NCBI GenBank assembly: GCA_027858915.1
Contig: JAQIBT010000012.1
Location: 1-64,000 of the forward strand
Length of the DNA: 64,000 nucleotides
Reading direction: 5' to 3'
From: Salinisphaera sp.
GTDB lineage: Bacteria; Pseudomonadota; Gammaproteobacteria; Nevskiales; Salinisphaeraceae
Shown piece by piece: positions 30,071 through 38,980 of this stretch. A program made the translations under genes and the position numbers. Every line of letters starts with the position of its first letter. The first letter of the stretch is position 1. Under the pieces are notes generated by a model. It saw nothing but the letters and a program-made list of their open reading frames with translations, had not been told where the DNA came from and searched no databases.

Positions 30071-30952
30071 ATGAACAAGGTTTCATTCCCTGTGGTGGCT
30101 GCGCTTGCGTTACTATCCGCCGGCCCCGCCGTGGCGACGGTGGTGTACACGGGCTCGGGCACGGCCGCCGGAAATCCGGTAAGCGCCTCGGCGCAATTCA
30201 CTTTTAACCGCGATCTGCTCACGATTTTTTTGAGCAATACCTCGCCATCGCATTCGGGCCAAGATACCCCTGGCTCGACGCTGACTGGGTTGTTCTTCGA
30301 CCTCACCGGCGATCCCTTGCTCAGCAGTGATTCGGCAACGGTCAGCTCTGGCTCTTCGATTATCCAGGCGTCGACATGCAGTCCTGGCCCGTGTTTGGGG
30401 GTAACGAATGTCGGCGGCGAGTTCGGCTATCAGCACGATGGCAGCCGCTTTCCGAACGGTGCAGGGGAGGGTATTGCCAGCGCCGGTTACGCGACCACCG
30501 GTTTCTCGCAGAATATCGGCAACTTCAACGGCAACAACCTGGATGACCCGGCCTCGCTCGATGGCATCAACTTCGGCCTGGTCTCGAGCGCCAGTGGTTT
30601 CACCCCGAATGGCGGAAAGAACGGAAAGGGCGGATTGAAATACGATCCACTCATCCAGGACTCGGTCACCTTCGTTCTCGATAACGTCAAGGGTCTTGCC
30701 GTCTCCGATATCTCCAATGTGAGTTTCCAGTACGGCACGAACATCAGCGAGGGCAATATTCCTGGCATGCCACCAAGCGTGTCGGTATCCGAGCCGCCAT
30801 CGGGTTATGTATTCGGCCTGGGTGCATTGCTGTTGTTGTTCAGGTTCTGGATACGGAAAAGAAACGGGGCAGACGATGTGTCCGAAAGCGACGATAGGCT
30901 GAGCGATCGAGGGGCAAGGAAGACGTCCGTTTTCCTTCAACGCTCGATCTAA
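30071..30952 (+). CDS. Secreted PEP-CTERM-like protein (variant motif VSEPPSGYVFGLGALLLLFRFWIRKR) with an atypical C-terminal extension
   Basis: Signal peptide MNKVSFPVVAALALLSAGPAVA; SD aggagg; SEP-hydrophobic-RKR tail. Confidence 0.7.
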   Translation: MNKVSFPVVAALALLSAGPAVATVVYTGSGTAAGNPVSASAQFTFNRDLLTIFLSNTSPSHSGQDTPGSTLTGLFFDLTGDPLLSSDSATVSSGSSIIQASTCSPGPCLGVTNVGGEFGYQHDGSRFPNGAGEGIASAGYATTGFSQNIGNFNGNNLDDPASLDGINFGLVSSASGFTPNGGKNGKGGLKYDPLIQDSVTFVLDNVKGLAVSDISNVSFQYGTNISEGNIPGMPPSVSVSEPPSGYVFGLGALLLLFRFWIRKRNGADDVSESDDRLSDRGARKTSVFLQRSI

Positions 30953-31289
30953 GGTCGATCATCAGAAACTGGGGCTACGCGGCAAGACGATATTAAAACA
31001 ATCGAGTTTGACCCTGGCCCATGCCCATTGCATCCAGGCAGACGACAACGAGAACGGTCAATTAACGCAAAGTAATCCCGACCCAATACCTGGGAGGAGG
31101 ATGCAATATCAGTCGAGTCTCAAAGGTTGTGTAGACGAACTCAACTATTCGTAAGAATAGGAAAGAAATGAAACACGGGGGGATTCAATGCAGTCTGCCC
31201 CCCAGCGACAGAGAGGTAAGTGATAAGTCCGTTTTTCCACAATGCTCGGTTTAAGGCCGGGTGACAAAAATTAATATCGGGGAATTCCA

Positions 31290-32177
31290 ATGTCTTATTC
31301 TAAGAACTTTGTTTGTTTTGCTATTTTTAGTGCGTCTGCCGTGGCCGCTCAAGCTTCCACAGTCACCGTCCACCAGTTCGAACCATCCACGTCATCAACC
31401 ACTGTCAACGCCTGGTACCTCTCCGATGTGAGAGGGGCGGGCACGGCCAGTATTGTGAATCTGGGTGGTATGGGTGGCAATCTGCAAACCGCTCAGCCGC
31501 TACCGCCCGGCGCCGCAAAACTCACGACGGGGAGTAATAATAGCGACAAGGCCGAGGTCAGCACATATGCCAACTTCGGAAAAGCGTCCACGTTCTTGAG
31601 CGGCTTGAATCTCTCTTATAGTTATTATAAAAAATCGGCAGGCAATCAATTTGCCGCGCCAAGCCTGAATCTCACGCTTTACAACGGCTCTACGTGCACG
31701 TCTGGCCAAGACTGCTACGGGAACCTGGTCTACGAGCCGACATGGAACCAGCCTTCCGGTGGTTCTTCGGCGGTGCCTACAGATGCCTGGCAGAATGTCG
31801 CAATCGACTCCAACACAGGTGGTAGTGACGGCACCGCCACGGGCGGCTGGTGGTGGACCGGCGGCTTTGGGCAAGCAAGCACAGCGGGTGGACCACCGCT
31901 CAAGTCCCTCAACCAGTGGGTGTCGGCCTTCGGGACCAGCGCTTCCACCGATTTTTCCAACGCGAATGTCGTTGCGCTGAGCCTTGGAATCGGTACGTAC
32001 AATCAGAACAACACCGGTTACTTCGATAAAGTGAGCTTCCAGGGTCCCGGAGATACTCAGGCCACCACTTTTGATTTCCAGCCGATTGCGGTTCCGGAAC
32101 CCGGCTCGCTGCTAATGCTCTTGAGCGGAATGGTTTTACTGGGACTTGGGGCTTTGAGGCGCCGCGGCCGGTGTTAA
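31290..32177 (+). CDS. PEP-CTERM sorting-domain protein
   Basis: Signal peptide; C-terminus VPEPGSLLMLLSGMVLLGLGALRRRGRC. Confidence 0.9.
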   Translation: MSYSKNFVCFAIFSASAVAAQASTVTVHQFEPSTSSTTVNAWYLSDVRGAGTASIVNLGGMGGNLQTAQPLPPGAAKLTTGSNNSDKAEVSTYANFGKASTFLSGLNLSYSYYKKSAGNQFAAPSLNLTLYNGSTCTSGQDCYGNLVYEPTWNQPSGGSSAVPTDAWQNVAIDSNTGGSDGTATGGWWWTGGFGQASTAGGPPLKSLNQWVSAFGTSASTDFSNANVVALSLGIGTYNQNNTGYFDKVSFQGPGDTQATTFDFQPIAVPEPGSLLMLLSGMVLLGLGALRRRGRC

Positions 32178-32323
32178 TATTTTCTTAAGCTAATCCACAT
32201 GACCAGCTGTTTTCCCGCGAGGCGCATGCCGTGGGGAGCGATTCGGGGGTCAGATGCGATGATTTCTGTTGTGCAATATTCGTATCTGACTCCGCTTCCC
32301 GCGCTTAGCTGATGAGTACGAAG

Positions 32324-32539
32324 CTAGACCTGACGCCGCAAGGCGTGCGTGCCAAAATAACTGGCAAACCGAAGCGCCGTATCGGCGCTCACGGCACGCT
32401 TACCCAGGACGATTTGATTAATTCGTCGCGGCGGCACGCCGATTTCTCTGGCCAGACGGTTCTGGCTAAGTTCCATCGGCTTCAGGAGCTCTTCGAGCGG
32501 CACTTCGCCAGGATGAATATTAGCTAGTAAGGTCATCAT
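32324..32539 (-). CDS. HigA-family addiction-module antidote, short and probably truncated
   Basis: IHPGEVPLEELLKPMELSQNRLAREIGVPPRRINQIVLGKRAVSADTALRFASYFG then divergent THALRRQV*. Confidence 0.75.
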   Translation of the reverse strand: MMTLLANIHPGEVPLEELLKPMELSQNRLAREIGVPPRRINQIVLGKRAVSADTALRFASYFGTHALRRQV

Positions 32540-32622
32540 GCTACCTCAGTGATGATCGACTAACCTGCGTCATCTATGCAATCTGCGGATAGCCTTACTC
32601 TGTATTCGAAAAGCGCAAGCGT

Positions 32623-34065
32623 CTAAATCAGCAACCGCAGCTTCCCACTCCAGGCCTTCAGATCCAGCAGCAACTGCAACTTCACCGGCTCGCCCTGAAC
32701 CGGCTCCATGAGTGCTGCAACGACTTCGTCGTATTCATCCAGCGTCAGCCCGCCGTCGGGTGCAAATTCCAGCCGTTTGGACAGCCAGTTGTTCCAGTCG
32801 TCTTTCTCGGTATCCACAAGCGTCGCGGGATAGTGCCGGGCGCGGTAGCGGAAAAGGAGCTCGTTGAGGCGGTTGTCCTTGAAGACGATGGCGCCATCGG
32901 CCAGATCGGCCGGTGGGGTACGGCGGACCTGGTCGGCTAGCTTGCGGTCGTCGTTGCCGACAAAACCCTCGTAGAGAGCCGCCTCGGCGTCGCCGTCGGG
33001 TTCGAAGCTTTGGGCATCGAAGACGGCGATGGCTTTGGCTTCGACGTCTGCCAGTTGGTCGTGGATGGTTTTCCAGTGACGCCGACACTGGTTGATGTCG
33101 AGATTGAGCCGAGCGGCTTCGTCTTCGCGCATCATCTCGAACGGTGCCAGGATCGGGCATTTATTCAGGTGCACGCCCTTGAGGGCGATGCGTGGCATAT
33201 CGTCAGGCAGATCCGCGGACGGGGTGAAGATGCGCTCGTAGATTTCGTCGGATCCCAGTTCCAGCAGCGGGGCGGGATCGACGCGCAGGTCGTAGACGAT
33301 GACGGCGTTCTTGTTGCTCGGATGGGCGGCAATCGGCATGACGGGCGACAGGCAGCCGTTGGATGCCGGGAACTTGGAGGACACGTGCAAAGCGGGTTTG
33401 CGCGTGTCCATATCGAGCTGCTTGCGTGCACTGTGTTTATCGCGGTTGCTCACCACATACTCGAACAGCTTGGGCTGTTGGTCGCGGATCAGTTTCGCAA
33501 GGGCAATGGTGGCGTGTACGTCCGAGAGCGCGTCGTGGGCTTTTTCCTGCAGCAGGCCGTTGGCGGTAGCCAGATGTTCCAGCTTGAAGCTGGGCGAGCC
33601 GTCTTCGCGTTTTGGCCATTCGATGCCGCCTGGGCGCAGCGCATAGGCCAGGCGCACCATGTTGATGATGTCCCAGCGCGAACAGCCGTTCTGCCATTCG
33701 CGGGCGTAAGGGTCGAAGAAGTTGCGCCATAGCGTATGGCGGGTGACTTCGTCGTCGAACTGAAGGCTGTTGTAGCCAACGCTGCAGGTACCGGGCTGGG
33801 CCATCTCCGACACGATGGTTTCGATGAACTCGGGTTCTGGTACGCCGCGCTCAAGTGCCATCTGCGGCGTGATGCCGGTAATGAGCGTGGCTTCCGGGTG
33901 GCCGAGCATGTCGACCGGCGGCTGGCAATAGAGCACGACTGGCTTGCCGATGATGTTGAAGTCGAGATCGGTGCGGATACCGGCAAACTGGGCAGGTTTG
34001 TCGCGGCGTGGGTTGGCGCCGAAGGTTTCGTAATCGTGCCAGAAGTAGGTTTCGGTCGCGGCCAT
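32623..34065 (-). CDS. sbcB: Exodeoxyribonuclease I
   Basis: FWHDYETFGANPRRDKPAQFAGIRTDLDFNIIG; C-terminal exonuclease I region. Confidence 0.95.
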   Translation of the reverse strand: MAATETYFWHDYETFGANPRRDKPAQFAGIRTDLDFNIIGKPVVLYCQPPVDMLGHPEATLITGITPQMALERGVPEPEFIETIVSEMAQPGTCSVGYNSLQFDDEVTRHTLWRNFFDPYAREWQNGCSRWDIINMVRLAYALRPGGIEWPKREDGSPSFKLEHLATANGLLQEKAHDALSDVHATIALAKLIRDQQPKLFEYVVSNRDKHSARKQLDMDTRKPALHVSSKFPASNGCLSPVMPIAAHPSNKNAVIVYDLRVDPAPLLELGSDEIYERIFTPSADLPDDMPRIALKGVHLNKCPILAPFEMMREDEAARLNLDINQCRRHWKTIHDQLADVEAKAIAVFDAQSFEPDGDAEAALYEGFVGNDDRKLADQVRRTPPADLADGAIVFKDNRLNELLFRYRARHYPATLVDTEKDDWNNWLSKRLEFAPDGGLTLDEYDEVVAALMEPVQGEPVKLQLLLDLKAWSGKLRLLI

Positions 34066-35987
34066 TACGCAGCACTCGCGGCTGATTTGTTGCCCGCCTT
34101 CGACTGCGCGGATTCCAGCGCTTCGGCGTTTTCAATCCAGAGCGCTTCGGCCTTGTCGAGCTGCTTGCGCAGCTTGCCCTGGTCCTGAGAAAGGCGTGCA
34201 ATCTCGGTGTTATTGCCGTAGACGCTGGGTTTGGCCATCTCTTTTTCGATGGCTGTGATCTTGTCTTCCAGCCGGGCCATATCGGCCTCGGCCTGCTTGA
34301 TTGCTCGGCGCAGCGGCTTCTCCTGCTCGCGCTGCACAGCTGCATCGCGACGGTTGCCGGCACCGTTGCCGCCCGCGGTTGTCGTTTTCTTTGGTTTGTC
34401 GCCACCTTCGCGGGCGCTGTTCTGACGCGTAAGCCACTTGGCGTAATCGTCCAGATCGCCGTCGAAAGGCGCCAGCGAACCGTCATCAACACGCCACAGC
34501 TGGTCGCAGGTGGAATCGATCAGATGGCGATCATGCGCAATCATGATCACGGCCCCCGTGTAGCCCGCCAGGGCGGTCTCTAGCGCATGACGCATGTCGA
34601 GATCGAGATGGTTGGTCGGCTCGTCCAGCAGCAGGAGATTGGGTTTTTCGTAGACCACCAGCGCCAGCGCCAGCCGGGCTTTCTCGCCGCCGGAGAACGG
34701 CGCAATCGGTTCCAGAGCCTTGTCGCCGTGGAAGTCGAAGCCACCGAGGAAATCCCGAATCTCCTGCTCGGAGGCACGCGGCGCCTGCCGCTGCAGATGC
34801 TGGGCCGCACTGGCTGAATCGTCGAGAATTTCCAGCTGATGCTGGGCGAAATAGCCAATCTTGATATATTTGTCGTGTTGGACTTCGCCGCCCATGGGCG
34901 CCAGCTCGCCGGCCAGCAGCTTCATGACCGTGGATTTGCCGGCCCCGTTGCGCCCCAGTATGGCCAGCCGATCGCCGGGCACGATACGCAGCTTGATATC
35001 GGAGATCAGCGGTACCTCGCCGTAGCCGGCGTGCGCCTTGTCCAGCCGCAACAGCGTTTCCGGCAGCCGGTCCGGGTCGCGAAAACCGAACGAGAACGGC
35101 GTATCCCAGTGCGCGGCCTCGACTTTTTCCATTCGCTCCATCTGCTTGAGCTTGCTCTGGGCCTGTCGGGCCTTGGTGGCCTGGGCACGGAAGCGATCGA
35201 CAAAACCCTGCAGTTGGGCCATTTTCTTCTGTTGGTTTTCGTAGGCTGCCTGCTGTTGCAGCTTGGCCTCGGCGCGCATGGTCTCGAATTCGGAATAGTT
35301 GCCGGTATAGAGCACCGCGCGCCCGCCTTCCAGATGCAGCGTATGACTGGTCAACGCATCGAGAAAATCACGGTCATGCGAGATGATGATTAGCGTCGCG
35401 GGATGCGAGGCCAGATACTCCTGTAGCCAGAACACGGCATCCATATCGAGATGGTTGGTCGGCTCGTCGAGCAGCAGCAGGTCGCAGCGGCGCATCAGGG
35501 CCGCGGCCAGATTCAAGCGCATACGCCAGCCGCCCGAGAACGAATCCAGCGGCGCGTAGTGGGTTTCAGGCGCAAACCCCAGCCCGTGTAGCAAGCGTGC
35601 GGCGCGCGCTACGGCGGCATAGCCGTCGATTTCGCCGAGGCGGCCGTGCAGCTCGGCTATGGCATGGCCGTCGCCGTCTTCCTCGGCTTTGGCGAGTCTT
35701 GCCTCGACCGATCGCAGCTCGCTATCGCCGTCCAGTACAAACTCGATGGCAGGTTGTTCGCCGGCGGGCGAATGCTGGCGTACGGTGGCGATGTCCAGAT
35801 TCGGCGGCATTTCGACGTCGCCGGAATCGGCCGACAGCTCGCCCAGCATCAGCGCGAACAGGCTGGTCTTGCCGGTGCCGTTCTGGCCGACGATACCGAT
35901 ACGTTGGCCGCCCTGGAAACGTACGTTGACGTTTTCCAGCAGTTTGCGGGAGCCGCGGCGGAGGGTGAGATCTTTAAGTGCAATCAT
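34065..35987 (-). CDS. ABC-F family ATP-binding protein (YheS-like)
   Basis: Two ABC domains, GQNGTGKTS and GRNGAGKST, LLDEPTNHLDMD / LLDEPTNHLDLD; ATG at 35987 preferred. Confidence 0.95.
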   Translation of the reverse strand: MIALKDLTLRRGSRKLLENVNVRFQGGQRIGIVGQNGTGKTSLFALMLGELSADSGDVEMPPNLDIATVRQHSPAGEQPAIEFVLDGDSELRSVEARLAKAEEDGDGHAIAELHGRLGEIDGYAAVARAARLLHGLGFAPETHYAPLDSFSGGWRMRLNLAAALMRRCDLLLLDEPTNHLDMDAVFWLQEYLASHPATLIIISHDRDFLDALTSHTLHLEGGRAVLYTGNYSEFETMRAEAKLQQQAAYENQQKKMAQLQGFVDRFRAQATKARQAQSKLKQMERMEKVEAAHWDTPFSFGFRDPDRLPETLLRLDKAHAGYGEVPLISDIKLRIVPGDRLAILGRNGAGKSTVMKLLAGELAPMGGEVQHDKYIKIGYFAQHQLEILDDSASAAQHLQRQAPRASEQEIRDFLGGFDFHGDKALEPIAPFSGGEKARLALALVVYEKPNLLLLDEPTNHLDLDMRHALETALAGYTGAVIMIAHDRHLIDSTCDQLWRVDDGSLAPFDGDLDDYAKWLTRQNSAREGGDKPKKTTTAGGNGAGNRRDAAVQREQEKPLRRAIKQAEADMARLEDKITAIEKEMAKPSVYGNNTEIARLSQDQGKLRKQLDKAEALWIENAEALESAQSKAGNKSAASAA

Positions 35988-36087
35988 GAGCGTTATTGTA
36001 AAGGATGCGGCGGCCATGGCCGGGTAGCCCGGGCTGGCGATTCGCGGACCTGCCCGGAATCCCTGTGGGTTTCGGGTCGCAGGTATG

Positions 36088-36112
36088 AAAAAGCCGGCGC
36101 TGACGCCGGCTT
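36088..36112 (-). terminator. Intrinsic terminator of rhlE
   Basis: GCCGGCG-TCA-CGCCGGC type hairpin followed by T-run on the minus strand. Confidence 0.8.
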
Positions 36113-36131
36113 GTTCAGGTCGTTCTAGCGA

Positions 36132-37511
36132 TCAGCTCGACGGCGTGCTGCCGCCGGAACGCTGACCGCCTCGGTTGCCACGGCGCGGGTTGCGTCGGCG
36201 ACTGGCGTTGTTGGGCGCGCCACCTTCGGCCTTGGGCGCGCCGCGGTTGGCGCCATTGCCGCGTCCCTGGCCACCACGGTTGCCGTTGCCGCCACCGCCG
36301 CCACGTTTGGGCGGACGCTGGCCACCGTCGTTATCCGGACGACGCGCCTGCTGCTCGCGCTCGTCTTCTTCGTCGTCCTTGCCGGGCGCGCGCAGGTCGA
36401 TACCTTCGACCTGGATACGCTCGATCTGATTGCCGATGAGCTTCTCGATATCCTTTAGGAACTTGCGCTCATCCGGGCCTACCAGCGACACGGCTTCGCC
36501 TTCCAGACCAGCACGGCCGGTACGGCCGATACGGTGGACATAGTCTTCGGGAATATTGGGCAGTTCGTAGTTCACGACGTGCGGCAGGGTATCGATATCG
36601 ATGCCGCGGGCAGCGATATCGGTAGCGACCAGTACGCGAACCGTGCCTTTCTTGAACCCGTCGAGTGCCTTGGTACGGGCGTTCTGCGATTTGTTGCCGT
36701 GCAGGGCGGAGGCGCTGAGACCGTCGATTTCCAGCTGTTTCACCAGGCGGTTGGCCCCGTGCTTGGTGCGCGTGAAGACCAGCACCTGCGACCAGTTACC
36801 GGTCGAGATCATGTGCGACAGCAAGGCGCGCTTGCGCGCTTTTTCCACCATCACGACTTTCTGATCAATACGATCGGCGGTCGCATTGCGGGGCGCCACG
36901 TCGATCTCGACTGGCTTGTTGAGCAGAGTCGACGCCAGCTTGCGAATGTCCTTGGAGAAGGTGGCCGAGAACAACAGCGTCTGACGCTTGGCCGGGATAT
37001 GCTTCAAGACGCGCTTGATGTCGTTGATGAAGCCCATGTCCAGCATGCGGTCGGCTTCGTCCAGCACCAGCGTTTCCAGCATGCCCAGATTGAGGTTGCC
37101 CTGTTGCAGATGATCGAGCAGCCGACCGGGGGTAGCGACGATGATGTCGACACCTTTCCGGAAAGCAGATATCTGCGGCTGATAGCCAACGCCGCCGAAC
37201 ACCACGGTGCTGCGGATCTGGGTCTTGGCACCATAGGTCTTGACTGATTGCTCGACCTGGGCTGCCAGTTCGCGGGTCGGGGTGAGCACAAGAACGCGTG
37301 GATTCCTGTGTTTTTCGGAACCGAGGCGCTCGAGGATCGGCAGTACGAAAGCTGCGGTCTTGCCGGTGCCGGTCTGGGCAGCGGCCAGTACATCGCTGTT
37401 GTCGAGTACGGCTGGAATCGCCTTGGACTGGATGGGTGTAGGCTGGGTATAGCCCGAGTCGGCAATCGCCGCGAGCAGGTGCGGCGACAGGCCGAGAGAG
37501 TCGAATGACAT
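36132..37511 (-). CDS. rhlE: DEAD-box RNA helicase, RhlE-like
   Basis: [38 protein letters not shown]-rich tail. Confidence 0.93.
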   Translation of the reverse strand: MSFDSLGLSPHLLAAIADSGYTQPTPIQSKAIPAVLDNSDVLAAAQTGTGKTAAFVLPILERLGSEKHRNPRVLVLTPTRELAAQVEQSVKTYGAKTQIRSTVVFGGVGYQPQISAFRKGVDIIVATPGRLLDHLQQGNLNLGMLETLVLDEADRMLDMGFINDIKRVLKHIPAKRQTLLFSATFSKDIRKLASTLLNKPVEIDVAPRNATADRIDQKVVMVEKARKRALLSHMISTGNWSQVLVFTRTKHGANRLVKQLEIDGLSASALHGNKSQNARTKALDGFKKGTVRVLVATDIAARGIDIDTLPHVVNYELPNIPEDYVHRIGRTGRAGLEGEAVSLVGPDERKFLKDIEKLIGNQIERIQVEGIDLRAPGKDDEEDEREQQARRPDNDGGQRPPKRGGGGGNGNRGGQGRGNGANRGAPKAEGGAPNNASRRRNPRRGNRGGQRSGGSTPSS

Positions 37512-37705
37512 AGGTGTCCTGATTGACGTGTTTGAGAGCGACGCATGACTGCTGCGAACGCAACGTCATGCACTTCGGTTGTTCTGATTGAGAGCGGCGA
37601 CGCATCGGTAAAACGCGGCGTCGGTTAAAAAACCGGCGCGCTGCCATGTGTCGCCTGACCGAATACAACTTAAGTATACCTGTTCTTGATGGCCGCGTGT
37701 TTGAC

Positions 37706-37731
37706 GGCAACACGCCCTAGGGCGCGTTACC
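37706..37731. repeat. Near-perfect palindrome made of two abutted termini of the dispersed element
   Basis: ggcaacacgccctagggcgcgttacc. Confidence 0.55.
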
Positions 37732-37770
37732 ATAAGTGCCTGTTTGTTATCGTAAGCGAGAACCTGAGTC

Positions 37771-38286
37771 ATGACCGCTGAATTCCTGCCGCTGCATATC
37801 GCGGTGCTAACCGTCTCTGACTCCCGCATTGATGCCACCGACAAATCGGGAAAAGTACTGGTCGAGCGTCTGCAAGCGGCCGGACACGTGCTGCACGAGA
37901 AAGCGATCTGCCCGGACGACGTCTACGAGCTGCGAGCCCGCGTATCCCGCTGGATCTCCGACGACAAGCCGGATGTGGTGATCACCACCGGCGGCACCGG
38001 CCTGACCGGGCGCGACGTGACACCGCAGGCGATCGAGGTCCTGTTCGATCGCCGGATCGATGGCTTCGGCGAGATGTTCCGCGTGCTGTCCTATGAGAAT
38101 ATCGGCACGTCCACGCTGCAGTCTCGCGCGATTGCGGGTGTGGCCAAGGCCACCTTCATCTTCTGTCTGCCAGGCTCGTCGGGCGCCTGCGCTGACGGCT
38201 GGGACAAGCTGATTGCCGAGCAGATCGACGTTCGCACTCAGCCATGCAATCTGCATGAACTGCTGCCCAGACTGACAGAGCGCTAG
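37771..38286 (+). CDS. moaB: Molybdenum cofactor biosynthesis protein B
   Basis: IAVLTVSDSRIDATDKSGKVL, VITTGGTGLTGRDVTPQAIE. Confidence 0.93.
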   Translation: MTAEFLPLHIAVLTVSDSRIDATDKSGKVLVERLQAAGHVLHEKAICPDDVYELRARVSRWISDDKPDVVITTGGTGLTGRDVTPQAIEVLFDRRIDGFGEMFRVLSYENIGTSTLQSRAIAGVAKATFIFCLPGSSGACADGWDKLIAEQIDVRTQPCNLHELLPRLTER

Positions 38287-38306
38287 CTGTGGAGTAGAGG
38301 CGGCCA

Positions 38307-38347
38307 CGAAAAAGCCCCTGTCGGTGTAGTCGACAGGGGGCTTTTCG
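38307..38347. terminator. Bidirectional intrinsic terminator between moaB and ppa
   Basis: cgaaaaagcccctgtcg…cgacagggggcttttcg. Confidence 0.85.
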
Positions 38348-38378
38348 TGCTCAACAAGCCGCGTAATATCGCGATCGA

Positions 38379-38912
38379 TCAGCTCTTGTTGTAAGCCTCG
38401 ATGGATTTGACGATCTCGGCCTTGGCTTTCTCTGCGCCTTCCCAGCCAGTGATCTTCACCCACTTGCCTTCTTCCTGATCCTTGTAGTGCTCGAAGAAGT
38501 GCTGGATCTTGTTCTTCAGACGCTCGTCAATGTCGGCCAGATCCTTGACGTCCTTGTAGTAGCCGGTCGAGATCTTGTCTGTGGGTACGCACAGGATCTT
38601 GGCGTCCATGCCGGCCTCGTCCTCGGTGCCGAGGACCGCCACCGGGCGGCACTTGATGACCGAGCCGGCCACGATCGGCTCTGGGGTCAGCACCAGCACG
38701 TCGACCGGATCGCCGTCGTCATAGAGCGTCTGCGGCACAAAGCCGTAGTTGGCCGGATAGTGCATGGCCACGTTCATGAAGCGGTCGACCATCAGCACGT
38801 TGCTATCCTTGTCAACCTCGTATTTCACCGAGGAGCTACCCTCGACGATTTCGATGATGACATTGATCTCTTCCGGCGGATTCTTGCCAGGAGTGAGTGC
38901 TTCGTAGCCCAT
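38379..38912 (-). CDS. ppa: Inorganic pyrophosphatase
   Basis: INVIIEIVEGSSSVKYEVDKDSNVLMVDRFMNVAMHYPANYGFVPQTLYDDGDPVDVLVL. Confidence 0.97.
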   Translation of the reverse strand: MGYEALTPGKNPPEEINVIIEIVEGSSSVKYEVDKDSNVLMVDRFMNVAMHYPANYGFVPQTLYDDGDPVDVLVLTPEPIVAGSVIKCRPVAVLGTEDEAGMDAKILCVPTDKISTGYYKDVKDLADIDERLKNKIQHFFEHYKDQEEGKWVKITGWEGAEKAKAEIVKSIEAYNKS

Positions 38913-38980
38913 GGGAGCCTCTCTGAATGCGAAAATGAATGAAATGATCGTGTCGGATTGTAACGGATAAGACGCAGCCG

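Noticed and set aside
31085-31110. Possible sigma-54 promoter upstream of the second PEP-CTERM gene (tgggaggaggatgcaa)
   Set aside because: GG-to-GC spacing is one nucleotide short, which is normally inactivating.
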